Assembly (NCBI GenBank): GCA_020851885.1
Contig: JADZBW010000306.1
Span: 1-6,280 of the forward strand
Origin: Fimbriimonadaceae bacterium
GTDB taxonomy: Bacteria; Armatimonadota; Fimbriimonadia; Fimbriimonadales; Fimbriimonadaceae
Direction: 5' to 3'
Length of the DNA: 6,280 bases
This document shows positions 1 to 6,280 of this stretch, in pieces. The notes under the pieces were generated by a model. The model was not told the DNA's origin. It did no database searches and saw only the letters and a list, made by a program, of their open reading frames with translations. The translations under genes were made by a program, and so were the position numbers. Position 1 is the stretch's first letter. Every line of letters begins with the position of its first letter.

Positions 1-2181
1 CTCTCCCTGGATGCTAAGAACCTGGCCGCCGATGGTGATCGTCACAAACTGTCGGGCGGCGGCAGGAATCTTTGCCGCAATCCAAACCTCGAGTTCGGCA
101 TCGGACCGTGCGACGGCGCTGTAGTCGGCATAGTAGGTCTGAGCATAGGCTTCCAACGTCGTCTTCAAATTGAGGACGTTGCTGTTCGAAGTTCCCAGTT
201 TCTGCAAGGTCTCGCTGAAGTTGTGGTTCTTGCTGAACTCAGCTTCCAACCAAAGGTAGTCGGTGAATCTCCCTCCCAGGCGCCAATACCACTGACGCAT
301 CATCGTGAAACTGCCACCTGGATTCACGTCGAGACCGGCAAGCGCATCGGCAAACCCGTATCGCTCCTCCATGAACTCCTGTCGTTTCTGCTCGGCAAGT
401 TTTGCCAATGCGCCGAATCTCGCGATCGTCTCTTGGACGGCAGGGTCGGGCACGGGAACTTCCTCGGTTCCAGAAACCAGAAGAGGGAAGTTGCCAACTT
501 CTACTTCGACGCCGCCTTTCACGAGTTTCGGCTTGGGATCCGACCCATCGACCGTGTTGAAGATCATCTGCTTGCCCTTGGTCGTTCGGAGCTTAACCCT
601 GTGCGCAGGCTTGGTCGACCAAATGGCAAAGAAGCTATTGGCACCATCGTTGATTCGGTAACCGCTGTACTGCGAACCCAAGTCGACTCGATTTCCGCTT
701 GCCGGGCTGGGCAGCCACCATTTTCCGCTGGGGAGTTTCTGCGTTGCGGCGGGATTGGCGGCGTTTTCAGGGTAGAAGACCGCGGTTGAGGAGAATTGGG
801 CAAGGGAAGTCTCATTGGCTTTTTGGGCGGCCACCACGGCAATTGCGGCCAAATCGGCCGGTTTGGAAGCAACGAAGAACCAACCCCTGGCGCCAAGCGA
901 AGCCAAGTCGTCCGTGGTAGCGGCGAATTGGAAATTCTCGCTTCCCGCCTCGATTGAAGTTGCCAAGAACCAACCTGGCGCTTTCCATCGATAGATCGTG
1001 CTGGCGGCGTTTCCGGCCGAGGTCAACTGCTGAGAGGGCGTCTGCCCCGTGACACGCGCGCCAATGCCGTCGACGGAGACGAACTCACCCTCATAGGCGG
1101 AAGCCCACCCGCTCCAGTCCTGAACGACCGGGACATCGACGGCCTGCCTGATCGCGGCCGTCAGTCTTTGGTATCGACGCGCTCCCGCAGCGGCAACCAC
1201 ATCGCGAAGATCGCGCCAAATCGAAGATCGCTTCAAGTCGCATGGAATCAATCGGTCCGTTGTAGGATCCCATAGCTCGGGGATACCCTTTGTTCCTGCC
1301 CACAGGGGCGCCAAGCGAGCCATCTCGTCAAAGGTCTTGAGGTCGTTGGCGGCCAGAGACCAAGCTCGTTGAGCCACGTCGACATTTCGATACTTCTTCT
1401 CAAGGTAGGTGCGAAGTTCAAATCGGAAATAGGGGCTGTTGGGAACGAATCGAACCTCTGATCGAGCCAAGGTCATCACCCGGCCCATTGGATTGACGAT
1501 CCCGCGGAGTCCGGCACCAGGCGAATGGCGCTTGAGAGACGTCACAACGGTATCGCGATGCTCGTCCATGGCTTCCCAGAGGTCCGGCTGTTCCAGACTC
1601 TTCATTTCTGGATAGATCAGGAGGATGTGCTCCAGGTCGTTCAGCGGGCGGACGTCCATGCTGAGCCTTCCGTTCTCAAGAGTCCTGCGCGAGACCTTCT
1701 CCACGTTGTTGTCTCGCTTTGTGACCAAAACAGTGAGGACGCTGGTGGCGCCGGGGATGGTGGCTTCGATCTTCCGAGGCTCCGTAATTCCGGAGATGCT
1801 ATAGGCTTGCGGTTCAATGGCGAACCCTCGGGCCATGGGAGCGAGCGAACTGATATCGATCAGGTATCGGAGCTTGGCCGCTTCGAGGGATTTGATTGCG
1901 GTATCCCAGTTCGTCCCACCGGCCGGCAGTTCAACCAGCACGTCCTGGATACCTCCGGCCTTGGCCGCCTGAATCGATTCTGCCGTGCCGTCTACACGGA
2001 TTCCAACTGGCAGATAAGGCGTACCGCCCCAGATCAGCGTCTTGGCGTCGTTGATCGTCCACGCGACCGGCTGCCCCTTGCCAGGCTGATAGACTCCGTT
2101 TGGCTTTTGGGCCTGGGCCACCGCCGCCAAGCAAAGCGATAAAAAGACGATCGAGCGCACGGAGGCAAGATACCCGTTCAC
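1..2181 (-). CDS. Secreted GH42-like (clan GH-A) glycoside hydrolase homologue, C-terminus cut by window edge
   Basis: The minus-strand frame is open without a stop from 2181 to base 1 (727 visible residues) and continues off the left edge. From the GTG at 2181, residues 1-25 form a signal peptide (Arg at 9, hydrophobic run 11-22, AQA-Q type cleavage near 24/25), so the protein is exported. Residues ~46-62 (GGTPYLPVGIRVDG) resemble the opening strand of GH-A barrels. Residues 250-295 (YFRFELRTYLEKKY, then an AW and an aromatic/Pro-rich stretch) match the GH42 segment following the acid/base strand. Residues ~405-440 (TSIEAG, then GARGWFF) match the nucleophile strand, with Glu411 as candidate. 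The acid/base position reads IVNPMG (229-233 region) with Pro231 where Glu is expected. Residues ~465-575 look like a beta-sandwich, ~580-610 helical, and the end is beta-rich (WIAAKIP, VTITIGGQ), possibly carbohydrate binding. Alternative starts are ATG 2217 (long n-region) and GTG 2160 (short signal peptide). A GAGGAG lies at 2197-2202 on this strand, 15 nt from GTG 2181. Substrate unknown; family assignment is from motif memory only. Confidence 0.72.
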   Translation of the reverse strand, partial: MNGYLASVRSIVFLSLCLAAVAQAQKPNGVYQPGKGQPVAWTINDAKTLIWGGTPYLPVGIRVDGTAESIQAAKAGGIQDVLVELPAGGTNWDTAIKSLEAAKLRYLIDISSLAPMARGFAIEPQAYSISGITEPRKIEATIPGATSVLTVLVTKRDNNVEKVSRRTLENGRLSMDVRPLNDLEHILLIYPEMKSLEQPDLWEAMDEHRDTVVTSLKRHSPGAGLRGIVNPMGRVMTLARSEVRFVPNSPYFRFELRTYLEKKYRNVDVAQRAWSLAANDLKTFDEMARLAPLWAGTKGIPELWDPTTDRLIPCDLKRSSIWRDLRDVVAAAGARRYQRLTAAIRQAVDVPVVQDWSGWASAYEGEFVSVDGIGARVTGQTPSQQLTSAGNAASTIYRWKAPGWFLATSIEAGSENFQFAATTDDLASLGARGWFFVASKPADLAAIAVVAAQKANETSLAQFSSTAVFYPENAANPAATQKLPSGKWWLPSPASGNRVDLGSQYSGYRINDGANSFFAIWSTKPAHRVKLRTTKGKQMIFNTVDGSDPKPKLVKGGVEVEVGNFPLLVSGTEEVPVPDPAVQETIARFGALAKLAEQKRQEFMEERYGFADALAGLDVNPGGSFTMMRQWYWRLGGRFTDYLWLEAEFSKNHNFSETLQKLGTSNSNVLNLKTTLEAYAQTYYADYSAVARSDAELEVWIAAKIPAAARQFVTITIGGQVLSIQGE

Positions 2182-2241
2182 AAGATGAGGACCATGCTCC
2201 TCACCCCGCAAGTTCATTTTGCGGGCGGGTACCCTCAGTTA
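2182..2241. promoter_or_regulatory. Divergent intergenic region with a 7-bp inverted repeat
   Basis: If the glycosidase-like gene starts at 2181 and transketolase at 2242, only 60 bp separate two head-to-head genes, so both promoters must overlap here or lie inside the neighbouring gene. The sequence contains a perfect inverted repeat, CCCGCAA (2205-2211) and TTGCGGG (2219-2225), with a 7-nt centre. That size and spacing would suit an operator half-site pair, but it could be chance in GC-rich DNA. I see no clear -35/-10 pair on either strand. If the earlier starts were used (plus ATG 2185, minus ATG 2217) this stretch would instead be coding on both strands. Confidence 0.35.
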
Positions 2242-4221
2242 GTGAGTTTGACGGCGACGAATCTCGACACCCTTTGTATCAACACGATCCGCGGCTTGGC
2301 CATCGATGCCGTTCAAAAGGCGAATTCTGGCCACCCGGGAATGCCAATGGGAGCCGCTCCAATGGCCTATGCCCTTTGGACAAGGCACCTCAAGCACAAT
2401 CCCAAGAATCCATGCTGGTTTGACCGGGATCGTTTCGTGCTATCTGCCGGACATGGATCGATGCTGATCTATTCGCTCCTCCACCTGACTGGCTACGATC
2501 TCACACTCGACGACCTCAAGAGTTTCCGTCAACTTCATAGCCGAACACCCGGCCACCCTGAGAATCACATGACGCCGGGCGTCGAGATGGCTACGGGGCC
2601 CTTGGGCCAGGGCATCAGCACGGCGGTTGGGATGGCGATTGCCGAGCAATTCCTTGCCGCGACCTATAACAAACCGGGCCACGACATCATCGACCACTTC
2701 ACCTACGGAATCTGCTCTGACGGCGACCTGATGGAGGGTGTTTCAAGCGAGGCTGCCTCGCTGGCGGGCCATCTTCAGCTGGGTAAGTTGATCTTCCTTT
2801 ACGACGACAACAAGATCTCTATCGACGGCTCCACAGACATCACCTTCACCGAGGACGTCGCCAAGCGATTTGAAGCTTACGGGTGGCATACGGTTCACGT
2901 GGATGGGATGGATTTTGAGGCCGTGGACCGGGCCATCACAGAGGCGCGACAGGTCATCGATCGACCCTCTTTGATCTTGGCGAGGACGACGATCGGGTTC
3001 GGATCCCCAAACAAGGCGGGCACTTCCAAGTCCCATGGCGCGCCACTTGGACCGGATGAAGTGAATTTGTCCAAGCAAGCATTGGGCATTCCGTTGGAAC
3101 CAACTTTCTATGTCGATCCGGCTGCCCAAGATGAATTCATGAAGGCCGTTTGCGTCGGCGCCGAGCAAGAAGAGGCATGGGATATTCGGTTTGGCGCTTA
3201 CGCAGGCGCGTATCCTGAGGAAGCCGCTCAACTCAAAAAGGCAATTGCTGGGGACCTGGGCAAGGCTTGGCTCGAATCGCTGCCAAGCATCGAACAGAAC
3301 ATTGCCACCCGCAAGTCCGGCAACATCGTCCTGGAGGCCATCCAGGACGCTCTTCCCACCCTCATTGGGGGGGCGGCAGACCTTGTCGAGAGCACGTTTA
3401 CCCATCAAAGCCACTCTGCCGACTTTCAACCCGGTTCCTATGCAGGGAAAAACATCGACTTTGGCGTTCGCGAGCACGCGATGATCGCGGCCGCCAATGG
3501 CATCACCCTCCATGGCGCGACGCGAGGCTTTGGATCGTCCTTCTTTATCTTCACCGACTATTGCCGGCCCTCTATACGGTTGGCGGCCCTGATGCAATGC
3601 CCAACGATCATGGTCTTCACGCACGACTCGATTGGGTTGGGTGAAGATGGTCCCACCCATCAGCCGATCGAGCACCTCGCCTCATTGCGCGCGATGCCCA
3701 ATCTAAACCTGATTCGTCCGTGCGACGGCAATGAAACCGCGGCGGCCTGGAAGATCGCACTGGAATCCAAGCAGACACCAACCATGCTCGTTCTCAGTCG
3801 ACAGAATTTGGAGCCTCTAACCTCAAACGATGTTCGCAATCACCCCCTGGAACGGGGCGCGTATGTACTTGTCGAAGCATCTGCAGATCCCAAAGTGATC
3901 CTGGTTGCCACCGGTAGCGAAGTGGGGATCAGCTTGAAGGCAGCCCGGGCCTTGGAAGCCGAGGGGATTCCGACGCGTCTCGTCTCGATGCCCAGTTGGT
4001 TCCTCTTTGAAAGGCAAAGTGCGGAATACCGGACTTCCACCTTGCCCAAGGGCGTTCCAACGCTCAGCATTGAAGCGGGCTCATCCTTTGGCTGGTCGAA
4101 GTACGCCACAGACTCGCTCGCCGTCGATCGCGTTGGTTTGTCGGCGCCGAGCAATGTGGCGATGGCGGAATTTGGATTTACCGTGGAGAACGTCGCGAAT
4201 CGGGCGAAAGCGCTTCTATAG
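2242..4221 (+). CDS. tkt: Transketolase
   Basis: Cytoplasmic thiamine-diphosphate enzyme moving two-carbon ketol units between sugar phosphates in the non-oxidative pentose phosphate pathway. The frame also extends upstream to ATG 2185 and ATG 2194. I chose GTG 2242 (659 aa) because it puts the SGHPG motif 31 residues from the start, close to the ~26 of E. coli TktA, and leaves the upstream inverted repeat noncoding; no start has a well-spaced ribosome site. Numbered from ATG 2185 (678 aa; subtract 19 for the chosen start): catalytic/substrate His50 (SGHPG), His90 (AGHGS), His124 (TPGHPE), His284 (SKSHGAPLG), the diphosphate/Mg motif CSDGDLMEG at 178-185 with Asn209 (DDNK), cofactor-activating Glu430 (GVREH), and FTHDSIGLGEDGPTHQP around 478-494 with His480 and His492; SRQNL at 538-542 carries the substrate-phosphate Arg539. 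The three domains (PP, Pyr, C-terminal) are complete, with no frameshift or missing key residue. Length is normal for the family. No other pentose-phosphate gene is adjacent. Confidence 0.96.
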   Translation: MSLTATNLDTLCINTIRGLAIDAVQKANSGHPGMPMGAAPMAYALWTRHLKHNPKNPCWFDRDRFVLSAGHGSMLIYSLLHLTGYDLTLDDLKSFRQLHSRTPGHPENHMTPGVEMATGPLGQGISTAVGMAIAEQFLAATYNKPGHDIIDHFTYGICSDGDLMEGVSSEAASLAGHLQLGKLIFLYDDNKISIDGSTDITFTEDVAKRFEAYGWHTVHVDGMDFEAVDRAITEARQVIDRPSLILARTTIGFGSPNKAGTSKSHGAPLGPDEVNLSKQALGIPLEPTFYVDPAAQDEFMKAVCVGAEQEEAWDIRFGAYAGAYPEEAAQLKKAIAGDLGKAWLESLPSIEQNIATRKSGNIVLEAIQDALPTLIGGAADLVESTFTHQSHSADFQPGSYAGKNIDFGVREHAMIAAANGITLHGATRGFGSSFFIFTDYCRPSIRLAALMQCPTIMVFTHDSIGLGEDGPTHQPIEHLASLRAMPNLNLIRPCDGNETAAAWKIALESKQTPTMLVLSRQNLEPLTSNDVRNHPLERGAYVLVEASADPKVILVATGSEVGISLKAARALEAEGIPTRLVSMPSWFLFERQSAEYRTSTLPKGVPTLSIEAGSSFGWSKYATDSLAVDRVGLSAPSNVAMAEFGFTVENVANRAKALL

Positions 4222-4337
4222 GTTGATTTCACAAGGGCCGCTGACGGGCCGGTGTCAGAGGATATGGGGACAACGGTTGTTGTGGGCGCCATGAAATAAT
4301 CGGAAATGGACGGCGATGGCCCAGTCGTCGTCTACTT

Positions 4338-4343
4338 AAGGAG
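4338..4343 (+). promoter_or_regulatory. Ribosome binding site AAGGAG that fixes the start of the following gene
   Basis: AAGGAG lies 7 nt before the ATG at 4351, the usual spacing for a Shine-Dalgarno site. The same frame has ATGs at 4306 and 4345, but 4306 is upstream of this site, and 4345 is only 1 nt from it. Starting at 4351 also gives a clean signal peptide (MKLRQLIIGAV...), so 4351 is the supported start. Confidence 0.8.
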
Positions 4344-4350
4344 AATGAAT

Positions 4351-5358
4351 ATGAAACTAAGGCAGCTGATCATTGGAGCGGTGACAGGTCTTTTGCTTGC
4401 GGCCTCGGCACAGTCGTTCGGTCAATTGACCGACCTTCAGTCAAGCCAGGATGGCCGTGGCATACTGAATTTTCGCACGCGTTCAAGCAATACAAATGTT
4501 TCGCGAGCGGCGGTAAATCTGCGTAGAGACGGATACGCAGAAATCTCCATCCGATTGGGGGCAAACGAAACATTCTCGGGCAGATGGCGAAACGATGGCA
4601 ATCGACGCTGCCGAATCGACATCGACGAAGTCGGACGGGACGATGCCCGGGGAACCGGTTGGGTCGAACATGACGGCCGCGGAAACTTCACCAGAATCGA
4701 GTTGGAAGGAACGGTTGGCTCCACTCGATTCACCTTTACATTTACTGCTGGCCGAGACCATGGCGGCCACGGTCCAGAAATCAACTCGACACGAAATGGG
4801 AGAGGCTCTCTCAGCTACCGAACCCGTTCCAGCAATAACAACGTAAATCGCCTGACGGTTTGGCTTCGACAAAACAACGAGTTCGAGATTCGGCCAGTAG
4901 GAAATCAAGATATCTTCCGAGGCCGATGGTGGAGCGACGGACGCAACGTGATTCGTCTCGATATCGATCGCGTTTCCGGGGATTCCGCCACTGGAACGGG
5001 CACGGTGAATCTCGATGGCAGAGGGAGCTTTGACCGGGTCCTTCTGAATGGCAGAGTAGGCGACACAAGATTCGAACTCGACTTCACTTCGAGGGACGAT
5101 GGATCCGGCAACGATACGTGGGACCGCGAGGAGATTCGTTTCCTGGAAGAGGCCAAGAAGGCTGTGCGGAAGAAGTTCTCAAGGCCGACGGACTTCGAAT
5201 GGGCGAAAGAGTCCGTTGGCAAAGTCATTTTTGGCCAACGAACGGTCACCGGTGAAGTACGGGCCCGTGGCGGCGACAACCCCGGCTACTACAAATTCCG
5301 AGTGGTCCTTGGCGCTGGAACGAAAGAGGTCAAATCAGTCACGCTGGATCGCCAGTAG
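4351..5358 (+). CDS. Exported protein with two tandem (D/N)GRG-containing repeats, family not recognised
   Basis: A 335-residue protein I cannot assign to a named family. Residues 1-24 are a typical Sec signal peptide (MKLRQ basic start, hydrophobic 6-20, cleavage near SFG-Q at 24/25), with no lipobox Cys, so the mature product is probably periplasmic or secreted. Mature residues 34-135 and 149-249 are two copies of one ~100-residue unit: each opens with (D/N)GRG, a short strand and RTRSSN, passes through GRW..DG, an IDID/LDID strand with V, and TGTG or GTGW, then a second DGRG leading to a (S/T)TRF/DTRF strand and FT. The pattern is beta-rich. A linker of Gly, His and Asp joins the copies, and a Gly/Ser/Asp linker leads to a distinct C-terminal domain (258-335) with a helix (REEIRFLEEAKKAVRKKF) followed by strands (GQRTVTGEVRA, YYKFRVVLG). 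The protein is rich in Arg, Asn and Asp. It lies 129 bp after transketolase with its own ribosome site. A binding or structural role outside the cytoplasm is possible, but no catalytic motif is visible. Confidence 0.88.
   Translation: MKLRQLIIGAVTGLLLAASAQSFGQLTDLQSSQDGRGILNFRTRSSNTNVSRAAVNLRRDGYAEISIRLGANETFSGRWRNDGNRRCRIDIDEVGRDDARGTGWVEHDGRGNFTRIELEGTVGSTRFTFTFTAGRDHGGHGPEINSTRNGRGSLSYRTRSSNNNVNRLTVWLRQNNEFEIRPVGNQDIFRGRWWSDGRNVIRLDIDRVSGDSATGTGTVNLDGRGSFDRVLLNGRVGDTRFELDFTSRDDGSGNDTWDREEIRFLEEAKKAVRKKFSRPTDFEWAKESVGKVIFGQRTVTGEVRARGGDNPGYYKFRVVLGAGTKEVKSVTLDRQ
4450..5097 (+). repeat. Tandem duplication inside the exported protein (two ~100-residue units)
   Basis: Unit 1 spans 4450-4755 (residues 34-135) and unit 2 spans 4795-5097 (residues 149-249), offset by 114-115 residues. 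Aligned landmarks include DGRGILNFRTRSSN against NGRGSLSYRTRSSN, SGRWRNDG against RGRWWSDG, and DGRGNFTRIELEG against DGRGSFDRVLLNG. The copies are clearly diverged at both protein and DNA level, so this is an old duplication under selection and not a recent DNA repeat. Confidence 0.85.
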
Positions 5359-5372
5359 ACGCTGCGTTGCCT

Positions 5373-5419
5373 TGATGAAAATGGACCTTGTCTCTATGAA
5401 ACGAGGTCCATTTTCATCA
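5373..5419. terminator. Perfect 16-bp inverted repeat between convergent genes, probable two-way terminator
   Basis: TGATGAAAATGGACCT (5373-5388) and AGGTCCATTTTCATCA (5404-5419) are exact reverse complements. In RNA the stem can lengthen to about 20 pairs with G-U wobbles at both ends (5372/5420, 5389/5403) and two more inner pairs, leaving a ~9-nt loop. It begins 14 bp after the stop of the exported-protein gene and its right arm contains the stop of the converging glycosyltransferase gene (tandem TGA TGA at 5414-5419, minus strand). The A4 and T4 tracts sit inside the arms and no U-run follows the stem, so it is not a textbook intrinsic terminator, but position and perfection favour ending transcription from both sides or protecting 3' ends. 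Confidence 0.72.
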
Positions 5420-6280
5420 GACACTTGTGCGCTCGATCCTGCTCAATAAGCGATGGCAGGCCTGGACGACTTCGTCGGTCGAAAAGCTGTCGACGCAGGT
5501 GCGCACGATGGCCTTGCAGCCTTGCCTCGAGCATTCACGGCAAAACTGGGTGGGCCGCACCACTTCATGATCGACCATCCATGGCTTCCATTCCTCGATA
5601 TCGAAAGCGAGTTTGGGCATCAAAACGACGCTCGGCTTTGCCACGGCTGCCCCTAGATGAACCGTGCCGGTGTCGAGACTCAGAATGAAACGCGATCTTT
5701 GCAGCAGTACGGAGAGAGATGGGAGGTTCGTCCGTCCAATCAGGGATCTGGCGGAACTTCCGAAATGAGAATTGAATTCAGTTGCCAAGGGTTCCTCATC
5801 CTTGGTGCCGGTCAAGATTGGCACCAATCCCGTCGTTTGCTGAATCCGTTTGGAAATCTCCGCAAAGATCGCGGGTGCCACATGAGCGCTGCTGCCACCC
5901 ATCCCAAGCTGGACCGCGAAGTAGTCCGCTGGCAGATTTGCGGCTTCGATCTCAGCTTGGGCTTCGTTCAAGCTTTGACTCGAGAGTCTGAGGACGGCTG
6001 GATAGTCCTTCACCTGACGGTCGAGAGCCGTCGCCACCACGTCGAGCGCGCGTCGGGCAATGTGGAGGTGGCGGCGAGATTCCGTCCAGGCATCATGAGT
6101 TAAGCCTCCCAATCCCGGCCGCGCGGTGTGTCCGACCCTAATGGGGATGCGAGAAAACCTGGAAGCAAGTTGCCAGCGTGAGCTCGCACGAAGCAGGAGG
6201 ATCGCCTCAAATCCTTGCTTCCTCAGTTCAAGACCAATTTGAAGCGACTGAAAGGCGCTTGGTTTACGAGCCTTTGCGAC
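5417..6280 (-). CDS. Glycosyltransferase family 9 (ADP-heptose:LPS heptosyltransferase-like), N-terminus cut by window edge
   Basis: The minus-strand frame is open from base 6280 to the TGA at 5417-5419, giving 287 visible residues; GT9 proteins are usually ~330-370, so roughly 50-80 N-terminal residues lie outside. A TTG at 6112 could act as a start but would remove conserved sequence, so it is not the real one. In visible numbering, residues ~14-50 (QIGLELRKQGFEAILLLRASSRW, then RIPIRVGH) match the GT9 N-terminal Rossmann end where a flipped substrate sugar is bound. GMGGSS at ~126-131 and PILTGTKDEE at ~154-163 match the nucleotide-sugar half, and SLDTGTVHLGAA at ~202-212 is the signature D-TG-x-x-H loop (Asp203, His208). 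Five Cys cluster at the end (247, 250, 255, 262, 275), as often seen in this family. Members add heptose or related sugars to lipopolysaccharide core on the cytoplasmic face of the inner membrane, so this points to a diderm envelope. The exact acceptor cannot be told. Confidence 0.88.
   Translation of the reverse strand, partial: VAKARKPSAFQSLQIGLELRKQGFEAILLLRASSRWQLASRFSRIPIRVGHTARPGLGGLTHDAWTESRRHLHIARRALDVVATALDRQVKDYPAVLRLSSQSLNEAQAEIEAANLPADYFAVQLGMGGSSAHVAPAIFAEISKRIQQTTGLVPILTGTKDEEPLATEFNSHFGSSARSLIGRTNLPSLSVLLQRSRFILSLDTGTVHLGAAVAKPSVVLMPKLAFDIEEWKPWMVDHEVVRPTQFCRECSRQGCKAIVRTCVDSFSTDEVVQACHRLLSRIERTSV

Noticed and set aside
223..789. Plus-strand open frames of 188 and 205 residues (223-789 and 1525-2142) opposite the glycosidase-like gene.
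   Set aside because: Both are codon-aligned antisense shadows of the uninterrupted 727-codon minus-strand frame, which has a signal peptide and family motifs.
2743..3675. A 310-residue open frame antisense to transketolase.
   Set aside because: It shares exact codon boundaries with the transketolase frame, where stops on the minus strand need TTA, CTA or TCA codons on the plus strand; these are rare in this GC-rich gene. The product has no recognisable motif and transketolase is unambiguous.
4241..4258. Small hairpin (CTGAC/GTCAG with G-U extension) just after the transketolase stop.
   Set aside because: The stem is only 5-6 bp and is followed by AGGATATGG with no T-run, so it is too weak to call a terminator.
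4264..4299. Tiny open frame (ATG to TAA, 11 residues) between transketolase and the exported protein gene.
   Set aside because: No ribosome site, and a frame this short is expected by chance.
4270..4300. Possible -35 (TTGTTG) and -10 (TAAT-like) boxes before the exported protein gene.
   Set aside because: Spacing is about 14 nt or less and the -10 match is poor, so no promoter can be supported.
4306..4350. Upstream extension of the exported protein to the ATG at 4306.
   Set aside because: It would place 15 residues including acidic ones before the signal peptide and put the AAGGAG ribosome site inside the gene; the ATG at 4351 is correctly spaced from that site.
5657..6103. Plus-strand 148-residue open frame opposite the glycosyltransferase.
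   Set aside because: Codon-aligned shadow of the GT9 gene, whose DTGTVHLGAA signature and downstream Cys cluster are clear.

Overview
The window holds four genes on ordinary bacterial chromosome, with no mobile element, CRISPR array, RNA gene or prophage signal that I could see. GC content is moderately high. The mix of a secreted TIM-barrel glycosidase-like protein, a transketolase, a secreted protein of unknown family and an LPS-type glycosyltransferase suggests a diderm, saprophytic bacterium. The style of the secreted proteins recalls Armatimonadota (Fimbriimonadia-like), but that placement is an impression and not a result.

Layout. (1) Positions 1-2181, minus strand: a long reading frame, open to the left window edge, encoding a secreted GH42-like glycoside hydrolase homologue. 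It appears to have lost its acid/base glutamate. (2) About 2182-2241: a very short divergent control region with a 7-bp inverted repeat. The start codons on either side are ambiguous and could even overlap. (3) 2242-4221, plus: a complete, well-conserved transketolase with all expected thiamine-diphosphate and catalytic residues. (4) 4351-5358, plus: a small exported protein of two tandem ~100-residue repeats, each with two (D/N)GRG motifs, followed by a different C-terminal domain. I do not recognise the family. (5) 5373-5419: a perfect 16-bp inverted repeat between two convergent genes, most simply a shared two-way terminator. (6) 5417-6280, minus: the C-terminal ~287 residues of a GT9 (heptosyltransferase-type) glycosyltransferase whose N-terminus lies beyond the right edge.

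The genes do not form an obvious pathway. Transketolase is core carbon metabolism, and the glycosidase-like protein and the glycosyltransferase act on carbohydrates at different places (outside the cytoplasm and in envelope synthesis). Genes 3 and 4 are codirectional with a 129-bp gap and no convincing terminator between them, so readthrough is possible. I found no convincing undescribed multi-gene system. The most novel content is the repeat-bearing exported protein and the catalytically altered glycosidase homologue.
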